Source: Bradyrhizobium archetypum (GTDB taxonomy: Bacteria > Pseudomonadota > Alphaproteobacteria > Rhizobiales > Xanthobacteraceae). From it: a DNA stretch of 64,000 nt. The stretch is from the NCBI RefSeq assembly GCF_013114835.1, contig NZ_JAAVLW010000003.1:124001-188000 (forward strand), given 5' to 3'. The translations under genes were made by a program, and so were the position numbers. The number at the start of each line of letters is the position of its first letter. The stretch's first letter is position 1. The notes beneath the pieces are model-generated. The model ran no database searches, was not told the origin of the DNA, and saw nothing but the letters and a program-made list of their open reading frames with translations. Below are positions 20,774 through 30,104 of the stretch, piece after piece.

Positions 20774-21217
20774 CTATTCAATATCAATGGTGACGCCGGA
20801 GAGTTTCCACTGGCCATCGGAGGGAATGAAGCCGAGCTGATACTTCACCTTCTTGGGCGTGGTGTCGAAGCGGCCTTTCAGGCGCAGCACGCCCTTGTCG
20901 TCGATCCTGGCGTCCTCCTCCGGAATGACGGCGCTGGCGACGATCGCGTCGAACACCGCGTGCTTTTCCACCAGGTCTTTGAAGACGGTTCGCAGCTTCT
21001 CCGGCGGAAACTGATCGCGGAACGGCTTTGAAATCTTGGCATGGAGGACGGTGAAATTGTCCGATGCCACCGCGTCGTTGAGCGTGACGAGTATGCTCTT
21101 GATCAGCACTTCCTGGACAAAGGGGCTCGGCATGTCCAGCGCCTGCGCCTTGGCCGGGAAGACCGCAACCAGCAGTGCCACGGCGGCGGCCCATTGGAAG
21201 CGTGCCCAATATCGCAT
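20774..21217 (-). CDS. Exported protein of unknown function
   Basis: A 147-residue protein with a clear signal peptide (about residues 1-26, cut near AQA|LDMPSP). The mature part is a compact alpha/beta sequence ending GFIPSDGQWKLSGVTIDIE, which gives it the look of a small periplasmic fold of the NTF2/cystatin kind; this is impression only. It faces the HlyC-like gene tail to tail, 21 bases apart. No family was recognised with confidence. Confidence 0.75.
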   Translation of the reverse strand: MRYWARFQWAAAVALLVAVFPAKAQALDMPSPFVQEVLIKSILVTLNDAVASDNFTVLHAKISKPFRDQFPPEKLRTVFKDLVEKHAVFDAIVASAVIPEEDARIDDKGVLRLKGRFDTTPKKVKYQLGFIPSDGQWKLSGVTIDIE

Positions 21218-21402
21218 CGGACGACCCCATCGACCTGCGATGGCATCGCCGTCAGCCCGACCCCGCGTCGGAGCGGAACCTGATCCATCGCTTCCGTGAT
21301 TGTCTCACAGTTGCGAATACGGTTCTACCGTCCCTGCCGATCTTCACAGGAAGCTCTCGGTGCTGCCAGAATTACGAGCTTCTCGCGGCAGGTTTGCCAA
21401 AA

Positions 21403-21681
21403 TCACCCGCCGGTGGTTTCTCCGGGCGTCTGCGCCTTGATTGCGAGCGCATGGACGGAGCCCTCAAGTTCCGCTGCCAGCGTCGCATTTACCATGCGAT
21501 GACGTTCAATCCGGCTCTTCCCTTCGAAGGCCGGAGATACGATATAGACCCTGAAGTGCGTCTCGCCGCCAGGCCGGTGGCCCGCATGGCCTTCATGCAG
21601 ATGCGATTCGTCCGCGACATCGAGGCTTTCCGGCAAGAAAGCTTCACGCAACTTGTTTATGATAATGTCCTTGGTGCTCAT
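21403..21681 (-). CDS. bolA: BolA family protein
   Basis: A 92-residue BolA-fold protein. BolA proteins pair with monothiol glutaredoxins and iron-sulfur clusters, or bind DNA. The conserved core HFRVYIVSPAFEGKSRIERHR, followed by MVNATL, is visible. An N-terminal histidine-rich loop (SHLHEGHAGH) offers ligands. It is divergent from the J-domain gene (109 bases apart). In many Rhizobiales bolA, this J-domain gene, cobS and cobT are close neighbours, as here. Confidence 0.9.
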   Translation of the reverse strand: MSTKDIIINKLREAFLPESLDVADESHLHEGHAGHRPGGETHFRVYIVSPAFEGKSRIERHRMVNATLAAELEGSVHALAIKAQTPGETTGG

Positions 21682-21790
21682 GATGGCGGCAGATAATTCC
21701 GTGTCTGCTTTCCGTCAATGGTGCATCCGAACGGAGGTATTCGCAATGTCAAGACTTGAAGCCTTGCGCATTGCGTAGTCAAAGTCAGCC

Positions 21791-22438
21791 ATGCCGATTG
21801 ATTCATCCAAGTTCTTCGATTCCATTCGCATCAAGCCCAACAAGGTCAGCGCGAAGGCGCAGGCGCGTGCGAATGAAGAATCCGCCATGTGCGAGTGGGC
21901 GGGCTGCCAGAACAAGGGGCCGCATCGCGCGCCCAAGGGCCGGGAGAATTCCCGCGAGTATTGGCACTTCTGCCTCAACCACGTCCGCGAATACAATCAG
22001 TCCTACAATTTCTTCCAGGGCATGAACGCCGATGCCGTCGCGCGCTACCAGAAGGATGCGCTGACCGGTCATCGCCCGACCTGGAAGATGGGCGCCAACA
22101 CCGCCGGCAAGAAGGGCAAGCAGCCGAGCGCTGAGGATTTTGACGGCGCCGCCGATCCGTTCAGCATGTTCTCCGAGCTCAACGGCCGTGGCCGCTGGCG
22201 GCCCGGCCCGGGCGCGCAGGCCAAGCCCGAGACGCGGAAGGTGATGAATGCGGAGCGCAAGGCGCTGCAGGTGATGGGGCTCTCTGCCGAGGCGACGCTT
22301 GAGGACGTCAAGGCCAAGTACAAGGCGCTGGTCAAGCAGCACCATCCCGATGCCAATGGTGGCGACCGCTCAACCGAAGACCGCCTGATCGAGATCATCA
22401 AGGCGTATAATTACCTGAAGACGGTAGTGCGCGCGTAA
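21791..22438 (+). CDS. J-domain protein with an N-terminal Cys/His cluster
   Basis: A 215-residue DnaJ-related protein in which the J domain is at the C-terminus (about 155-215), with the HPD motif at 185-187 (KQHHPDAN). The first 70 residues carry C34, C39, H45, C61 and H64 in a spacing that suggests a metal site. The middle is a charged linker. It probably stimulates an Hsp70 and may have a dedicated client, but none is known to me. It lies between bolA and the citrate synthase block, upstream of cobS/cobT. Confidence 0.85.
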   Translation: MPIDSSKFFDSIRIKPNKVSAKAQARANEESAMCEWAGCQNKGPHRAPKGRENSREYWHFCLNHVREYNQSYNFFQGMNADAVARYQKDALTGHRPTWKMGANTAGKKGKQPSAEDFDGAADPFSMFSELNGRGRWRPGPGAQAKPETRKVMNAERKALQVMGLSAEATLEDVKAKYKALVKQHHPDANGGDRSTEDRLIEIIKAYNYLKTVVRA

Positions 22439-22456
22439 GCGCTGAACGCAAATCTC

Positions 22457-22500
22457 CCGTCGTCGCTGCGAACGCAGGGACCCATACGCCGCGGCTTCTC
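22457..22500. repeat. Half copy of the cgtcgtccctgcg repeat
   Basis: CGTCGTCGCTGCGAACGCAG followed by GGACCCATACGCCGCGGC matches the left part of the elements at 26908-27025 and 56315-56445. The right arm is missing. It lies between the convergent J-domain and citrate synthase genes. Confidence 0.5.
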
Positions 22501-22579
22501 GATTTTACTCCGCCGGTCGACGGCCTTCGCGCAATAATCCGCATTCGTGGTTATGGGACGACAGCGGAGATCGTGACGG

Positions 22580-23671
22580 CTATCTCGGCATCGCCCCAAT
22601 ATACGCCGAACTCGGCCGGATCAGCCGTCCGCCGCGCTGCTGCTCGCGGGCGTGCGCGGTCCAGCCCGCGGCGCGCGCCACCGCAAAGATCGGCGTAAAC
22701 GCCTGCCGCGGGATTTTCAGCGCATCGAGCAGGATGGCGGTGAAGAACTCCACATTGGTATCGAGCGGCCGGTCCGGATTTTTTTTCCGTAGGGCGCCGC
22801 GGATATAGGCCTCGACTTCGCCCGCGAACGGCAGATCGGTGCCGCCTCCCGCGAACCGCTGGATTGCATCTTTCAGCACGTCGGCACGCGGATCGCGGAC
22901 GCGATAGACGCGATGGCCGAATCCCATCAACCGCTCGCCACGGGCCAGCGCGCTGTCGACCCACGGCTTGATCCGTTCGGTCGAGCCGATCGCATCCAGC
23001 ATTTCCAGCACCGGCTCCGGGGCGCCGCCATGCAGCGGGCCTGTCAGCGCGCAATAGCCGGCGGTGACGGCGGCGAACAGATCCGCCTGCGTCGAGGCCA
23101 CGACGCGCGTCGTGAAGGTCGACGCGTTCATGCCGTGATCGCACACGGTGACAAAATAGGTGTCGAGTGCGGTGATCTCGCGCGGCTCGGCCTTTCGGCC
23201 GCGCAGCATCGACAGCGTGTCGGCCGCATGGCCAAGGGTCGGATCGGGCGCGATTGGGTCATTACCCTTGGCCCGCTGCAGCAGTGCGCCCGCAATCACG
23301 GGTAACGCGCCAACGATGGTCGCTTCAGGCTCAAGTCCGTTCTCGCCGCGCAGGCCAGCGACGGCTGCACGAAAGCCGTCGACAATCGATAAGCCACGCG
23401 TTGCCGACAGCAGTTCCGGCAACCGTGCGAATGCGCGTTCCCGCGCTGCACCGAGCCTTGAGCGCACATCGGCTTCGCTAAGCGACGTGCCTGTCGCCGC
23501 GTTCCACAGCCGCGCGGTGACGCCCTCGAAACTCGATTTGCCTGCGAGGTCGCCGACCCGTTCGCCCGCGATGATCAGTTCGCCGCGCTCGCCGTCGACA
23601 TGGCTGAGCACGGTCTCGGCGGCCGGAATGCCGTCCAGGCCGATCGGGGTCTTCGAAAGCTGCATATTCAT
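22580..23671 (-). CDS. Citrate synthase-family protein with Glu in place of the catalytic Asp
   Basis: A 363-residue citrate/methylcitrate synthase-family protein, slightly shorter than standard enzymes. Catalytic histidines are present: H214 in GPLHGGA and H253 in GFGHRVY. The third residue, normally Asp in NVD, is Glu308 here (NVEFFTA, codon GAG). DPR (260-262) and RLIRP near the end are the substrate arginines. ATG 23671 has GGAG 7 bases upstream. It is divergent from a second citrate synthase gene that carries a DNA-binding head, with only 74 bases between starts. Activity cannot be judged by eye; the Glu may slow or change condensation. Confidence 0.87.
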   Translation of the reverse strand: MNMQLSKTPIGLDGIPAAETVLSHVDGERGELIIAGERVGDLAGKSSFEGVTARLWNAATGTSLSEADVRSRLGAARERAFARLPELLSATRGLSIVDGFRAAVAGLRGENGLEPEATIVGALPVIAGALLQRAKGNDPIAPDPTLGHAADTLSMLRGRKAEPREITALDTYFVTVCDHGMNASTFTTRVVASTQADLFAAVTAGYCALTGPLHGGAPEPVLEMLDAIGSTERIKPWVDSALARGERLMGFGHRVYRVRDPRADVLKDAIQRFAGGGTDLPFAGEVEAYIRGALRKKNPDRPLDTNVEFFTAILLDALKIPRQAFTPIFAVARAAGWTAHAREQQRGGRLIRPSSAYIGAMPR

Positions 23672-23714
23672 GAGGGCTCTCCTTTGCTCGTCGTCAAAGG
23701 TCGGGCCTCTCGAC

Positions 23715-23743
23715 AGATTGATCAATCTTGATTATGTAAATCA
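23715..23743. promoter_or_regulatory. Double palindrome between the divergent citrate synthase genes
   Basis: AGATTGATCAATCT (23715-23728) is a perfect 14-base palindrome. Immediately after it TGATT-N5-AATCA (23729-23743) forms a second inverted repeat that ends 2 bases before the ATG at 23746. Both share the TGATT/AATCA element. They occupy nearly half of the 74-base gap and are A/T rich in a G+C-rich genome. Likely operators, possibly for the HTH-citrate synthase itself (inference). Confidence 0.55.
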
Positions 23744-23745
23744 TC

Positions 23746-24960
23746 ATGAAAAAATCCGCCGGCCTTTACCTCTCGGCCCGCGAGGCCTCCGCCGAACTCG
23801 CGATCTCGCAGGCCACCCTCTACGCCTATGTCAGCCGCGGACTGATCCGCTCGGAGCCGTCAGAGGATTCCCGCAGCCATCGCTACCGGGCCGAAGACGT
23901 CCGCATGCTGAAGGAGCGGCGTACGCCCTCGCCGGAGCCGCGCGGGCTGCGCAGCTTCGACGCCGATCTGCCGGTGATGGATTCGGCGGTCGGAACCATC
24001 ACCGAGGACGGCGCGATCTATCGCGGCGTCAACTGCATCGATCTCGCCGAACGCGATACGCTCGAACATGCCGCGACGCTGCTGTGGGACGTGACCGTTG
24101 ATCCATTCGACCAGGACAATTGCCCTGTTGTGTCGGACGAAATGCGCGCTGTCGCCGAGGCCACGCGCAACGCCAATGCGATCGATCGCGCCGTCGCCGT
24201 GCTGGCGCTGGCGGCAAGCGCCGACCCGCGCGCCTTCACCCGGGCGCCCGACGGGCGCGCGATGGTCGGCGGCCGCATTATGCGGCTGGTGGTTGCGACC
24301 ATGTTGAACGCGAAATCATCGGCAAAACCGCTTCATTTGCAGATTGCCCGCGCTTGGGCGCCGGACAACAAACACGCGCCGGATCTGATCCGCCGCGCGC
24401 TGGTGCTGCTGGCCGATCATGAGCTGAATGCCTCGACCTTCACCGTGCGCTGCGCCGCCTCGACCGGCTTGAACCTTTATGACGCCGTCATCGCTGGCCT
24501 CGTCGCACTCAAGGGTCCGAAGCATGGCGGCGCCGGCGTGCTGGCGGCGCAGCTTCTGAAGGCGCTCGCCAATAGCGAGGTCGCGCCCGTGATCCGCGAG
24601 CGCGTCGCGCTCGGCGAGCGTTTCGCGGGCTTTGGTCATGGGGTCTACAAGCATGGCGATCCGCGGGCGCGGGCGCTGTTGGAAGCACTGGCGCGCTCCG
24701 GCGCGGATCGCAAATTCACCCATGAAATTCCCGAGCGCATCGCGGAGGCGACCGGTGAGTTCGTCAATATCGACTATGCCCTTGCGGTGCTCGTGCACAC
24801 GCTCGGCCTGCCGCCCGGCCATGAGCTGGTGCTGTTTTCCATGGCGCGCACGGTCGGATGGATCGCGCATGCCTGCGAGCAATTGCGGCATGGCCGGCTG
24901 ATCCGGCCCCGCGCGCGCTATGTCGGCCCTGCACCGGGGCGCAGCCCGGTCCGCGTCTGA
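23746..24960 (+). CDS. Citrate synthase fused to an N-terminal MerR/excisionase-type HTH
   Basis: A 404-residue protein with two parts. Residues 7-52 are a MerR/Xis-like winged helix: YLSAREASAELAISQATLYAY, then a wing ending SHRYRAEDVRML. Residues 75-395 are a citrate synthase domain with the full catalytic set: H260 (GPKHGGA), H298 (GFGHGVY) and D343 (NIDYALA). DPR (306-308) and RLIRPRARY near the end match substrate-binding arginines. The likely reading is a metabolite-sensing regulator, or an enzyme that controls its own promoter region; two palindromes sit directly before its start. It is divergent from the paralogue at 22580-23671. Similar fusions exist in databases as citrate synthase family proteins, but I know of no function. 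Confidence 0.85.
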   Translation: MKKSAGLYLSAREASAELAISQATLYAYVSRGLIRSEPSEDSRSHRYRAEDVRMLKERRTPSPEPRGLRSFDADLPVMDSAVGTITEDGAIYRGVNCIDLAERDTLEHAATLLWDVTVDPFDQDNCPVVSDEMRAVAEATRNANAIDRAVAVLALAASADPRAFTRAPDGRAMVGGRIMRLVVATMLNAKSSAKPLHLQIARAWAPDNKHAPDLIRRALVLLADHELNASTFTVRCAASTGLNLYDAVIAGLVALKGPKHGGAGVLAAQLLKALANSEVAPVIRERVALGERFAGFGHGVYKHGDPRARALLEALARSGADRKFTHEIPERIAEATGEFVNIDYALAVLVHTLGLPPGHELVLFSMARTVGWIAHACEQLRHGRLIRPRARYVGPAPGRSPVRV

Positions 24961-24962
24961 TC

Positions 24963-25601
24963 CTAAGGGCTCTTTGCCATCCGGCGTCGGCGCAGGGTCC
25001 AGATGCCGAGGGCGGTGATCGCGACCGCGAACACCGCCAGGATCCACAGATGTTTGCCGGCGTGCTGGTGATGCGGCAGGCCGGCATATTCATGCAATGC
25101 CGAAACCGCGAACACGCCCGGCAGCACATGCGCCAAAGCCCAGGCAAGTACCGCGGGAATATTGACGCCGAAGAAAAGCGCCGGCGACATTCCGAGCGCG
25201 CCGGCCGTGATCGGCACGAAGGCGCGGATCGGCGGCACAAACCGCGCGAACAACACGGCCAGCGTTCCCCAGCGCTGGAAGAATGCCTCGCTCTGCGCCA
25301 CGACGCCTGGATATCTCGACATCGGCCACGCCGTGAGAATCTCCTGTTGCGAGCGATGCCCGGCCCAGAACGCCGAGCCGTCACCGAGCACGGCGCCGGC
25401 AATCGCCGCCGCCAGCACACCCCACAGCTTCAGTTCGCCGCCCGGCACCAGCGCGCTCAAGGCAAGGATGATGGTCGAGCCCGGCACCAGCGCGCCCGCA
25501 ACCGGGATCGCCTCCAGGAGCGCTGCAAGAAACAGCGTCAGATAAGCCAGCCACGGATGGGCTGAAACGAACGCAATCACGGGATCGAGGAAAGAGGTCA
25601 C
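24963..25601 (-). CDS. DedA family membrane protein
   Basis: A 212-residue DedA/VTT-domain protein with several hydrophobic helices. The family marks are EAIPVAGALVPGSTIILA and the loop RFVPPIRAFVPITAGALGM with its essential arginine. DedA proteins support membrane lipid scrambling and proton-motive-force homeostasis. GTG 25601 is chosen (VTSFLDPVIAF follows); the frame is open to a TTG at 25646. It converges on the HTH-citrate synthase gene with 2 bases between stops. Confidence 0.88.
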   Translation of the reverse strand: MTSFLDPVIAFVSAHPWLAYLTLFLAALLEAIPVAGALVPGSTIILALSALVPGGELKLWGVLAAAIAGAVLGDGSAFWAGHRSQQEILTAWPMSRYPGVVAQSEAFFQRWGTLAVLFARFVPPIRAFVPITAGALGMSPALFFGVNIPAVLAWALAHVLPGVFAVSALHEYAGLPHHQHAGKHLWILAVFAVAITALGIWTLRRRRMAKSP

Positions 25602-25906
25602 AACTTTGCCGTCCGGTAGGCAGCCACCCCAACTCAGAGCTATCAAGCCCGGGCAGGGACCGAAAGTGCCGTCAGAACTGTGACCTTAAGCCCCGTACGG
25701 TGTCGAAGCCGGCAAAAGTGCGGCGCGATTCGCAGGGCAGCCCTCCAAAAAGCTGATACAGAGCCTATCTCAATGATAAGGCAACGGAACTTTGATTGCG
25801 CCGCGGGCTTCTGCCGGCCCTTGCTCTCTGCTAGGTTGGTGCCAGCCCCCATCCGCAGCCATTCACCAGATCTGGTTTCGGGAACGCCCGGGACCTCGGA
25901 GGATTG

Positions 25907-26905
25907 ATGACGACCGCCGCCATGAGCAAAGTTGCAGAGCCCGTCGGATTGCCCGACATGAAGGTGTCGGTCCGGCAGGTCTTCGGTATCGACAGCGACC
26001 TCGAAGTTCCGGCCTATTCCGAAGTCGACCCGCATGTGCCGGAAGCCGATTCGGATTACCGCTTCGACCGCGCCACCACGCTGGCGATCCTCGCCGGTTT
26101 CGCCAAGAACCGCCGCGTCATGGTCACCGGCTATCACGGCACCGGCAAGTCGACCCACATCGAGCAGGTCGCGGCGCGCCTGAACTGGCCCTGCGTCCGC
26201 GTCAACCTCGACAGCCACATCAGCCGTATCGATCTGGTCGGCAAGGACTCGATCGTCATCAAGGACGGCAAGCAGGTCACGGAATTCCGCGACGGCATCC
26301 TGCCCTGGGCGCTGCAGCACAATATCGCGCTGGTGTTCGACGAATACGACGCCGGCCGCCCCGACGTGATGTTCGTGATCCAGCGCGTGCTGGAAATCTC
26401 CGGCCGTCTGACGCTCCTGGACCAGAACAAGGTGATCAAGCCGCACCCGGCGTTCCGCCTGTTCGCGACCGCCAACACGGTCGGCCTCGGCGACACCTCG
26501 GGCCTCTATCACGGCACCCAGCAGATCAACCAGGGCCAGATGGACCGCTGGTCGATCGTTACCACGCTGAACTACCTGGCGCATGACGAGGAAGTCGAGA
26601 TCGTGCTTTCCAAGGCGCGTCACTACCGCACCCAGGAAGGTCGCGACATCGTCAACAAGATGGTGCGGCTGGCCGATCTCACCCGCAACGCGTTCGCCAA
26701 TGGCGATCTGTCGACAGTGATGAGTCCGCGTACCGTGATCACCTGGGCGGAGAACTCCGAAATCTTCGGCGACATCGGCTTTGCGTTCCGCGTCACCTTC
26801 CTGAACAAGTGCGACGAACTCGAGCGGCCGCTGGTGGCCGAGTTCTATCAGCGCTGCTTCAACGCGGAGCTGCCGGAGTCCGCAGTCAACGTGGCGCTCA
26901 GCTAG
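25907..26905 (+). CDS. cobS: Aerobic cobaltochelatase subunit CobS
   Basis: CobS is the AAA+ ATPase subunit of the CobN-CobS-CobT complex that inserts cobalt into hydrogenobyrinate diamide. The protein is 332 residues. Walker A is GYHGTGKST (75-83) and Walker B is [10 protein letters not shown] (141-150). [20 protein letters not shown] is the CobS sensor region. ATG 25907 follows GGAGG by 4 bases. No cobalamin riboswitch was recognised in the 305 bases upstream. cobT follows after 135 bases containing a palindromic repeat. Confidence 0.97.
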   Translation: MTTAAMSKVAEPVGLPDMKVSVRQVFGIDSDLEVPAYSEVDPHVPEADSDYRFDRATTLAILAGFAKNRRVMVTGYHGTGKSTHIEQVAARLNWPCVRVNLDSHISRIDLVGKDSIVIKDGKQVTEFRDGILPWALQHNIALVFDEYDAGRPDVMFVIQRVLEISGRLTLLDQNKVIKPHPAFRLFATANTVGLGDTSGLYHGTQQINQGQMDRWSIVTTLNYLAHDEEVEIVLSKARHYRTQEGRDIVNKMVRLADLTRNAFANGDLSTVMSPRTVITWAENSEIFGDIGFAFRVTFLNKCDELERPLVAEFYQRCFNAELPESAVNVALS

Positions 26906-26907
26906 CT

Positions 26908-27025
26908 GTCGTCCCTGCGGACGCAAGGGACCCATACATCGTGACGTCTCGGTAGCGCGACGGAGCTAGAGTTTGGAAGACAATGATCGCCGGTGGTTGT
27001 GGCTCCCTGCGCTGGCAGGGACGAC
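26908..27025. repeat. Palindromic intergenic repeat (cgtccctgcg family)
   Basis: GTCGTCCCTGC (26908-26918) and GCAGGGACGAC (27015-27025) are perfect 11-base inverted arms flanking 96 bases. The element fills the gap between cobS and cobT. Related copies: 22457-22500 (half) and 56315-56445; a looser relative lies at 46929-47085. Confidence 0.65.
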
Positions 27026-27040
27026 GGCGGTGAGGTGGTA

Positions 27041-28945
27041 ATGACGACGTCGAATTCCAAATTTCGTACCGGATCCAAGGAAGCGCCGACCGAGCCGTTC
27101 AAGCGCGCAGTGTCATCCTGTCTCAAGGCGATCGCGAAGGTCCCGGAGCTGGATGTGACGTTTGCGGCCGAGCGTCCCGGTCTCGCGCCGGGCAAGGCGC
27201 GGCTGCCGGAGCCCGCTCGCAAGATGACCAAGCGGGATGCGTCGATCGTGCGCGGCCACGCCGATTCGATCGCGCTGAAACTCGCCTGTCACGATCCCAA
27301 GGTGCACCGCAAGCTGATGCCGGGAAATCCGCAGGCGCGCGGCGTGTTCGAGGCGGTGGAGCAGGCCCGCGTCGAGGCGATCGGTTCGCGCCGGATGGCG
27401 GGGGTGGCGAAAAACCTGACCGCGATGCTCGACGATCATTTCCATCGCGGCAAGTATGACGAGATCACCGACCGCGCCGATGCGCCGCTGTCGGATGCGC
27501 TGGCCATGCTGGTGCGCGAACGGCTGACGGGACTGGCGCCGCCGACCGCGGCCAAGAAAATGGTCGACCTCTGGCGGCCGGTACTGGAGGACAAGATCGG
27601 CACCAGGCTCGACAAGCTGAGCCGTGTTACCGAGGACCAGGCGAAGTTCGGCGATCTCGTGCACGATCTCTTGTCGGCGCTCGACCTCGGCGATGAGCGC
27701 GATGCCGACGCCGATGACGACGAGAACGACGACGAAAACCAGGACGGCGAGAGCGACCAGTCCGGCGCCGAGGGCTCGCCGGATTCCGACGCCGCGCAGG
27801 AAATGAGCGCCGACCAGGCGCAGGCCTCCACCGACGAGATGTCGGAAAGCGCGATGGAGAGCGCGCAGGCCTCCACGTCGGATACGTTCGACGACGGCGA
27901 ACTCGGTGACGACGAGACGCCGGGCGAAGCGACGCGGCCGAACACGCGTGGCGCCAACGAGCCGCGTGGGCCGGAATATCATGCCTTTGCGCCGAAGTTC
28001 GATGAAGTCATCGCGGCTGAAGACCTCTGCGACCATGACGAGCTGGAACGCCTGCGCTCCTATCTCGACAAGCAGCTCGCCCATCTGCAGGGCATTGTCG
28101 CGCGGCTCGCCAACCGCCTGCAGCGCCGCCTGATGGCGCAGCAGAACCGCGCCTGGGAATTCGACCTCGAGGAAGGCATCCTCGATCCCGCACGGCTGTC
28201 GCGCGTGGTCACCGATCCCTATCATCCGCTGTCCTTCATGCATGAGAAGGAAGCGACCTTCCGCGACACCGTGGTGACGCTGCTGCTCGACAATTCCGGC
28301 TCGATGCGCGGCCGCCCGATCACGGTGGCGGCGACCTGCGCCGACATTCTCGCGCGCACGCTGGAGCGTTGCGGCGTCAAGGTTGAGATTTTGGGCTTCA
28401 CCACCCGCGCCTGGAAGGGAGGGCAGTCCCGCGAGGCGTGGCTCGCCGCCGGCAAGCCGGCCAATCCCGGACGCCTCAACGATCTCCGCCACATCATCTA
28501 CAAGTCCGCCGACGCGCCGTGGCGCCGTTCGCGCAAGAATCTCGGCTTGATGATGCGCGAGGGGCTGTTAAAGGAGAACATCGACGGCGAGGCGCTGGAC
28601 TGGGCGCACAAGCGCCTGCTCGGCCGTCCCGAGCAGCGCAAGATCCTGATGATGATTTCGGATGGCGCGCCGGTCGACGATTCCACGCTGTCGGTCAATC
28701 CCGGCAACTACCTCGAGCGGCATCTGCGCCACATCATCGAGGAGATCGAGACCCGCTCGCCGGTCGAACTGATCGCGATCGGCATCGGTCACGACGTCAC
28801 GCGCTACTACCGCCGCGCCGTCACCATCGTCGACGCCGAGGAGCTCGGCGGCGCCATCACCGAGAAACTCGCCGAACTGTTCAGCGAGACCCACGGAGCC
28901 GCTCCCGTCACGGGCCAGCTTCGGCCGCGGCGGTTGCACTCGTGA
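27041..28945 (+). CDS. cobT: Aerobic cobaltochelatase subunit CobT
   Basis: CobT is the MIDAS-bearing partner of CobS. The protein is 634 residues. An N-terminal helical part (1-215) is followed by a very acidic linker (about 218-320, rich in Asp, Glu, Ser, Gln), then a VWA domain with the metal-binding DNSGSM at 417-422 and the late [14 protein letters not shown] 27041 is chosen over 26993 because it opens [16 protein letters not shown] like homologues and avoids the repeat element. It forms with cobS the chelatase motor; cobN is not in this window. Confidence 0.96.
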   Translation: MTTSNSKFRTGSKEAPTEPFKRAVSSCLKAIAKVPELDVTFAAERPGLAPGKARLPEPARKMTKRDASIVRGHADSIALKLACHDPKVHRKLMPGNPQARGVFEAVEQARVEAIGSRRMAGVAKNLTAMLDDHFHRGKYDEITDRADAPLSDALAMLVRERLTGLAPPTAAKKMVDLWRPVLEDKIGTRLDKLSRVTEDQAKFGDLVHDLLSALDLGDERDADADDDENDDENQDGESDQSGAEGSPDSDAAQEMSADQAQASTDEMSESAMESAQASTSDTFDDGELGDDETPGEATRPNTRGANEPRGPEYHAFAPKFDEVIAAEDLCDHDELERLRSYLDKQLAHLQGIVARLANRLQRRLMAQQNRAWEFDLEEGILDPARLSRVVTDPYHPLSFMHEKEATFRDTVVTLLLDNSGSMRGRPITVAATCADILARTLERCGVKVEILGFTTRAWKGGQSREAWLAAGKPANPGRLNDLRHIIYKSADAPWRRSRKNLGLMMREGLLKENIDGEALDWAHKRLLGRPEQRKILMMISDGAPVDDSTLSVNPGNYLERHLRHIIEEIETRSPVELIAIGIGHDVTRYYRRAVTIVDAEELGGAITEKLAELFSETHGAAPVTGQLRPRRLHS

Positions 28946-28949
28946 GCGC

Positions 28950-30017
28950 ATGCCTCCGCTGATAGGCCGCCGCCGCCTTCTTAAATACGCTGCGGCGGGG
29001 CTTTCGATGGCAGCCGTGCCCGGCGCGGCATTGGCGCAGACCGCGGTTCAGCGGCCGCCGAAGCAGACCGCTACAGACGAATTCTCCGTCAGTGCGCCGG
29101 TTTCGATCGAGGTCAATTCCCGGCCGCTGCCCTCGTTCGATACCCGCGACCGCTCGCGTGTGCGGTTCGGCGAGCTCGAATATCGCAGCGGCCTCATTCT
29201 CACCTCGCGCTTTCGCGGCTTCGGCGGGCTGTCGGGCCTGCGGCTAGACGCCAAGGGCGAGCGCTTCATCGCCATCAGCGACAAGGGAGGCTGGTTCACC
29301 GGGCGTATCGTCTATAAGGGGCGCGAGATGACCGGGCTCGATGATGTCGAGGCATCGCCCATCCTCGGTCCCAACGGCAAGCCGATCACCGCGCGCGGCT
29401 GGTACGACACCGAGGCGCTCGCGCTCGACGGCTCGCTGGTCTATGTCGCCCTCGAGCGCGTCAATCAGATATTGCGGTTCGACTTCGCCAAGGGATTTAC
29501 CCGCGCGCATGGCGAACTGATTCAGTTGCCGCTGGGCGTGCGCAAGCTGCCCTACAACAAGGGAATCGAGGCGCTTGTCGTGGTGCCGAAGGGCTTGCCG
29601 CTGGCGGGAACGCTGATCGCGATCTCCGAACGCGGGCTCGACGCGCAGGGTAACATCACGGCCTTCCTGATCGGCAGGACGCTTTCGCTGTTCAGCATTC
29701 GCCGCAGCGACAATTTCGACGTCAGCGACGCGGTGCTGCTGCCGTCCGGCGGACTGTTGCTGCTGGAGCGAAAATTCTCCTGGCTCGGCGGGGTCGGCAT
29801 CCGCATCCGCCGCGTCGCGCTGGCCTCGATCGCTCCCGGCGCGGTGATCGATGGCCCATCGATCTTCGAGGCCGATCTCGGCAATGAGATCGACAACATG
29901 GAAGGTATCGACGTCCATGTCACGGCTGAGGGCGACACCGTGCTGACGCTCGTTTCCGACGATAATTTCTCGATGATCCAGCGCAATCTGCTGCTGCAGT
30001 TCACGCTGGTGGAGTAG
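28950..30017 (+). CDS. TAT-exported esterase-like phytase family protein
   Basis: A 355-residue protein with a twin-arginine signal: GRRRLLKYAAAG near the start and cleavage near ALAQ. The rest matches the esterase-like activity of phytase family (COG4246): GLSGLRLDAKGERFIAISDKGGW, then YDTEALALDG, and NIEG-like NMEGIDVH near the end, a beta-propeller pattern. It starts 4 bases after the cobT stop. In Rhizobiales this gene commonly follows cobT and precedes rpmB; here rpmB is 9 kb away. Substrate unknown. Confidence 0.87.
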   Translation: MPPLIGRRRLLKYAAAGLSMAAVPGAALAQTAVQRPPKQTATDEFSVSAPVSIEVNSRPLPSFDTRDRSRVRFGELEYRSGLILTSRFRGFGGLSGLRLDAKGERFIAISDKGGWFTGRIVYKGREMTGLDDVEASPILGPNGKPITARGWYDTEALALDGSLVYVALERVNQILRFDFAKGFTRAHGELIQLPLGVRKLPYNKGIEALVVVPKGLPLAGTLIAISERGLDAQGNITAFLIGRTLSLFSIRRSDNFDVSDAVLLPSGGLLLLERKFSWLGGVGIRIRRVALASIAPGAVIDGPSIFEADLGNEIDNMEGIDVHVTAEGDTVLTLVSDDNFSMIQRNLLLQFTLVE

Positions 30018-30104
30018 GGGTGGGTTGCAGCTGGCGCGGTTGAGCGGCGAGCGCGGGATCGCTACACAATAGGGCTCGGTATCTTCCGGTTCGGATAATT
30101 CTCC

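Noticed and set aside
25602..25906. Possible cobalamin riboswitch before cobS
   Set aside because: A B12-box-like core could not be found; the few GCC/GGC hairpins do not follow the riboswitch layout.
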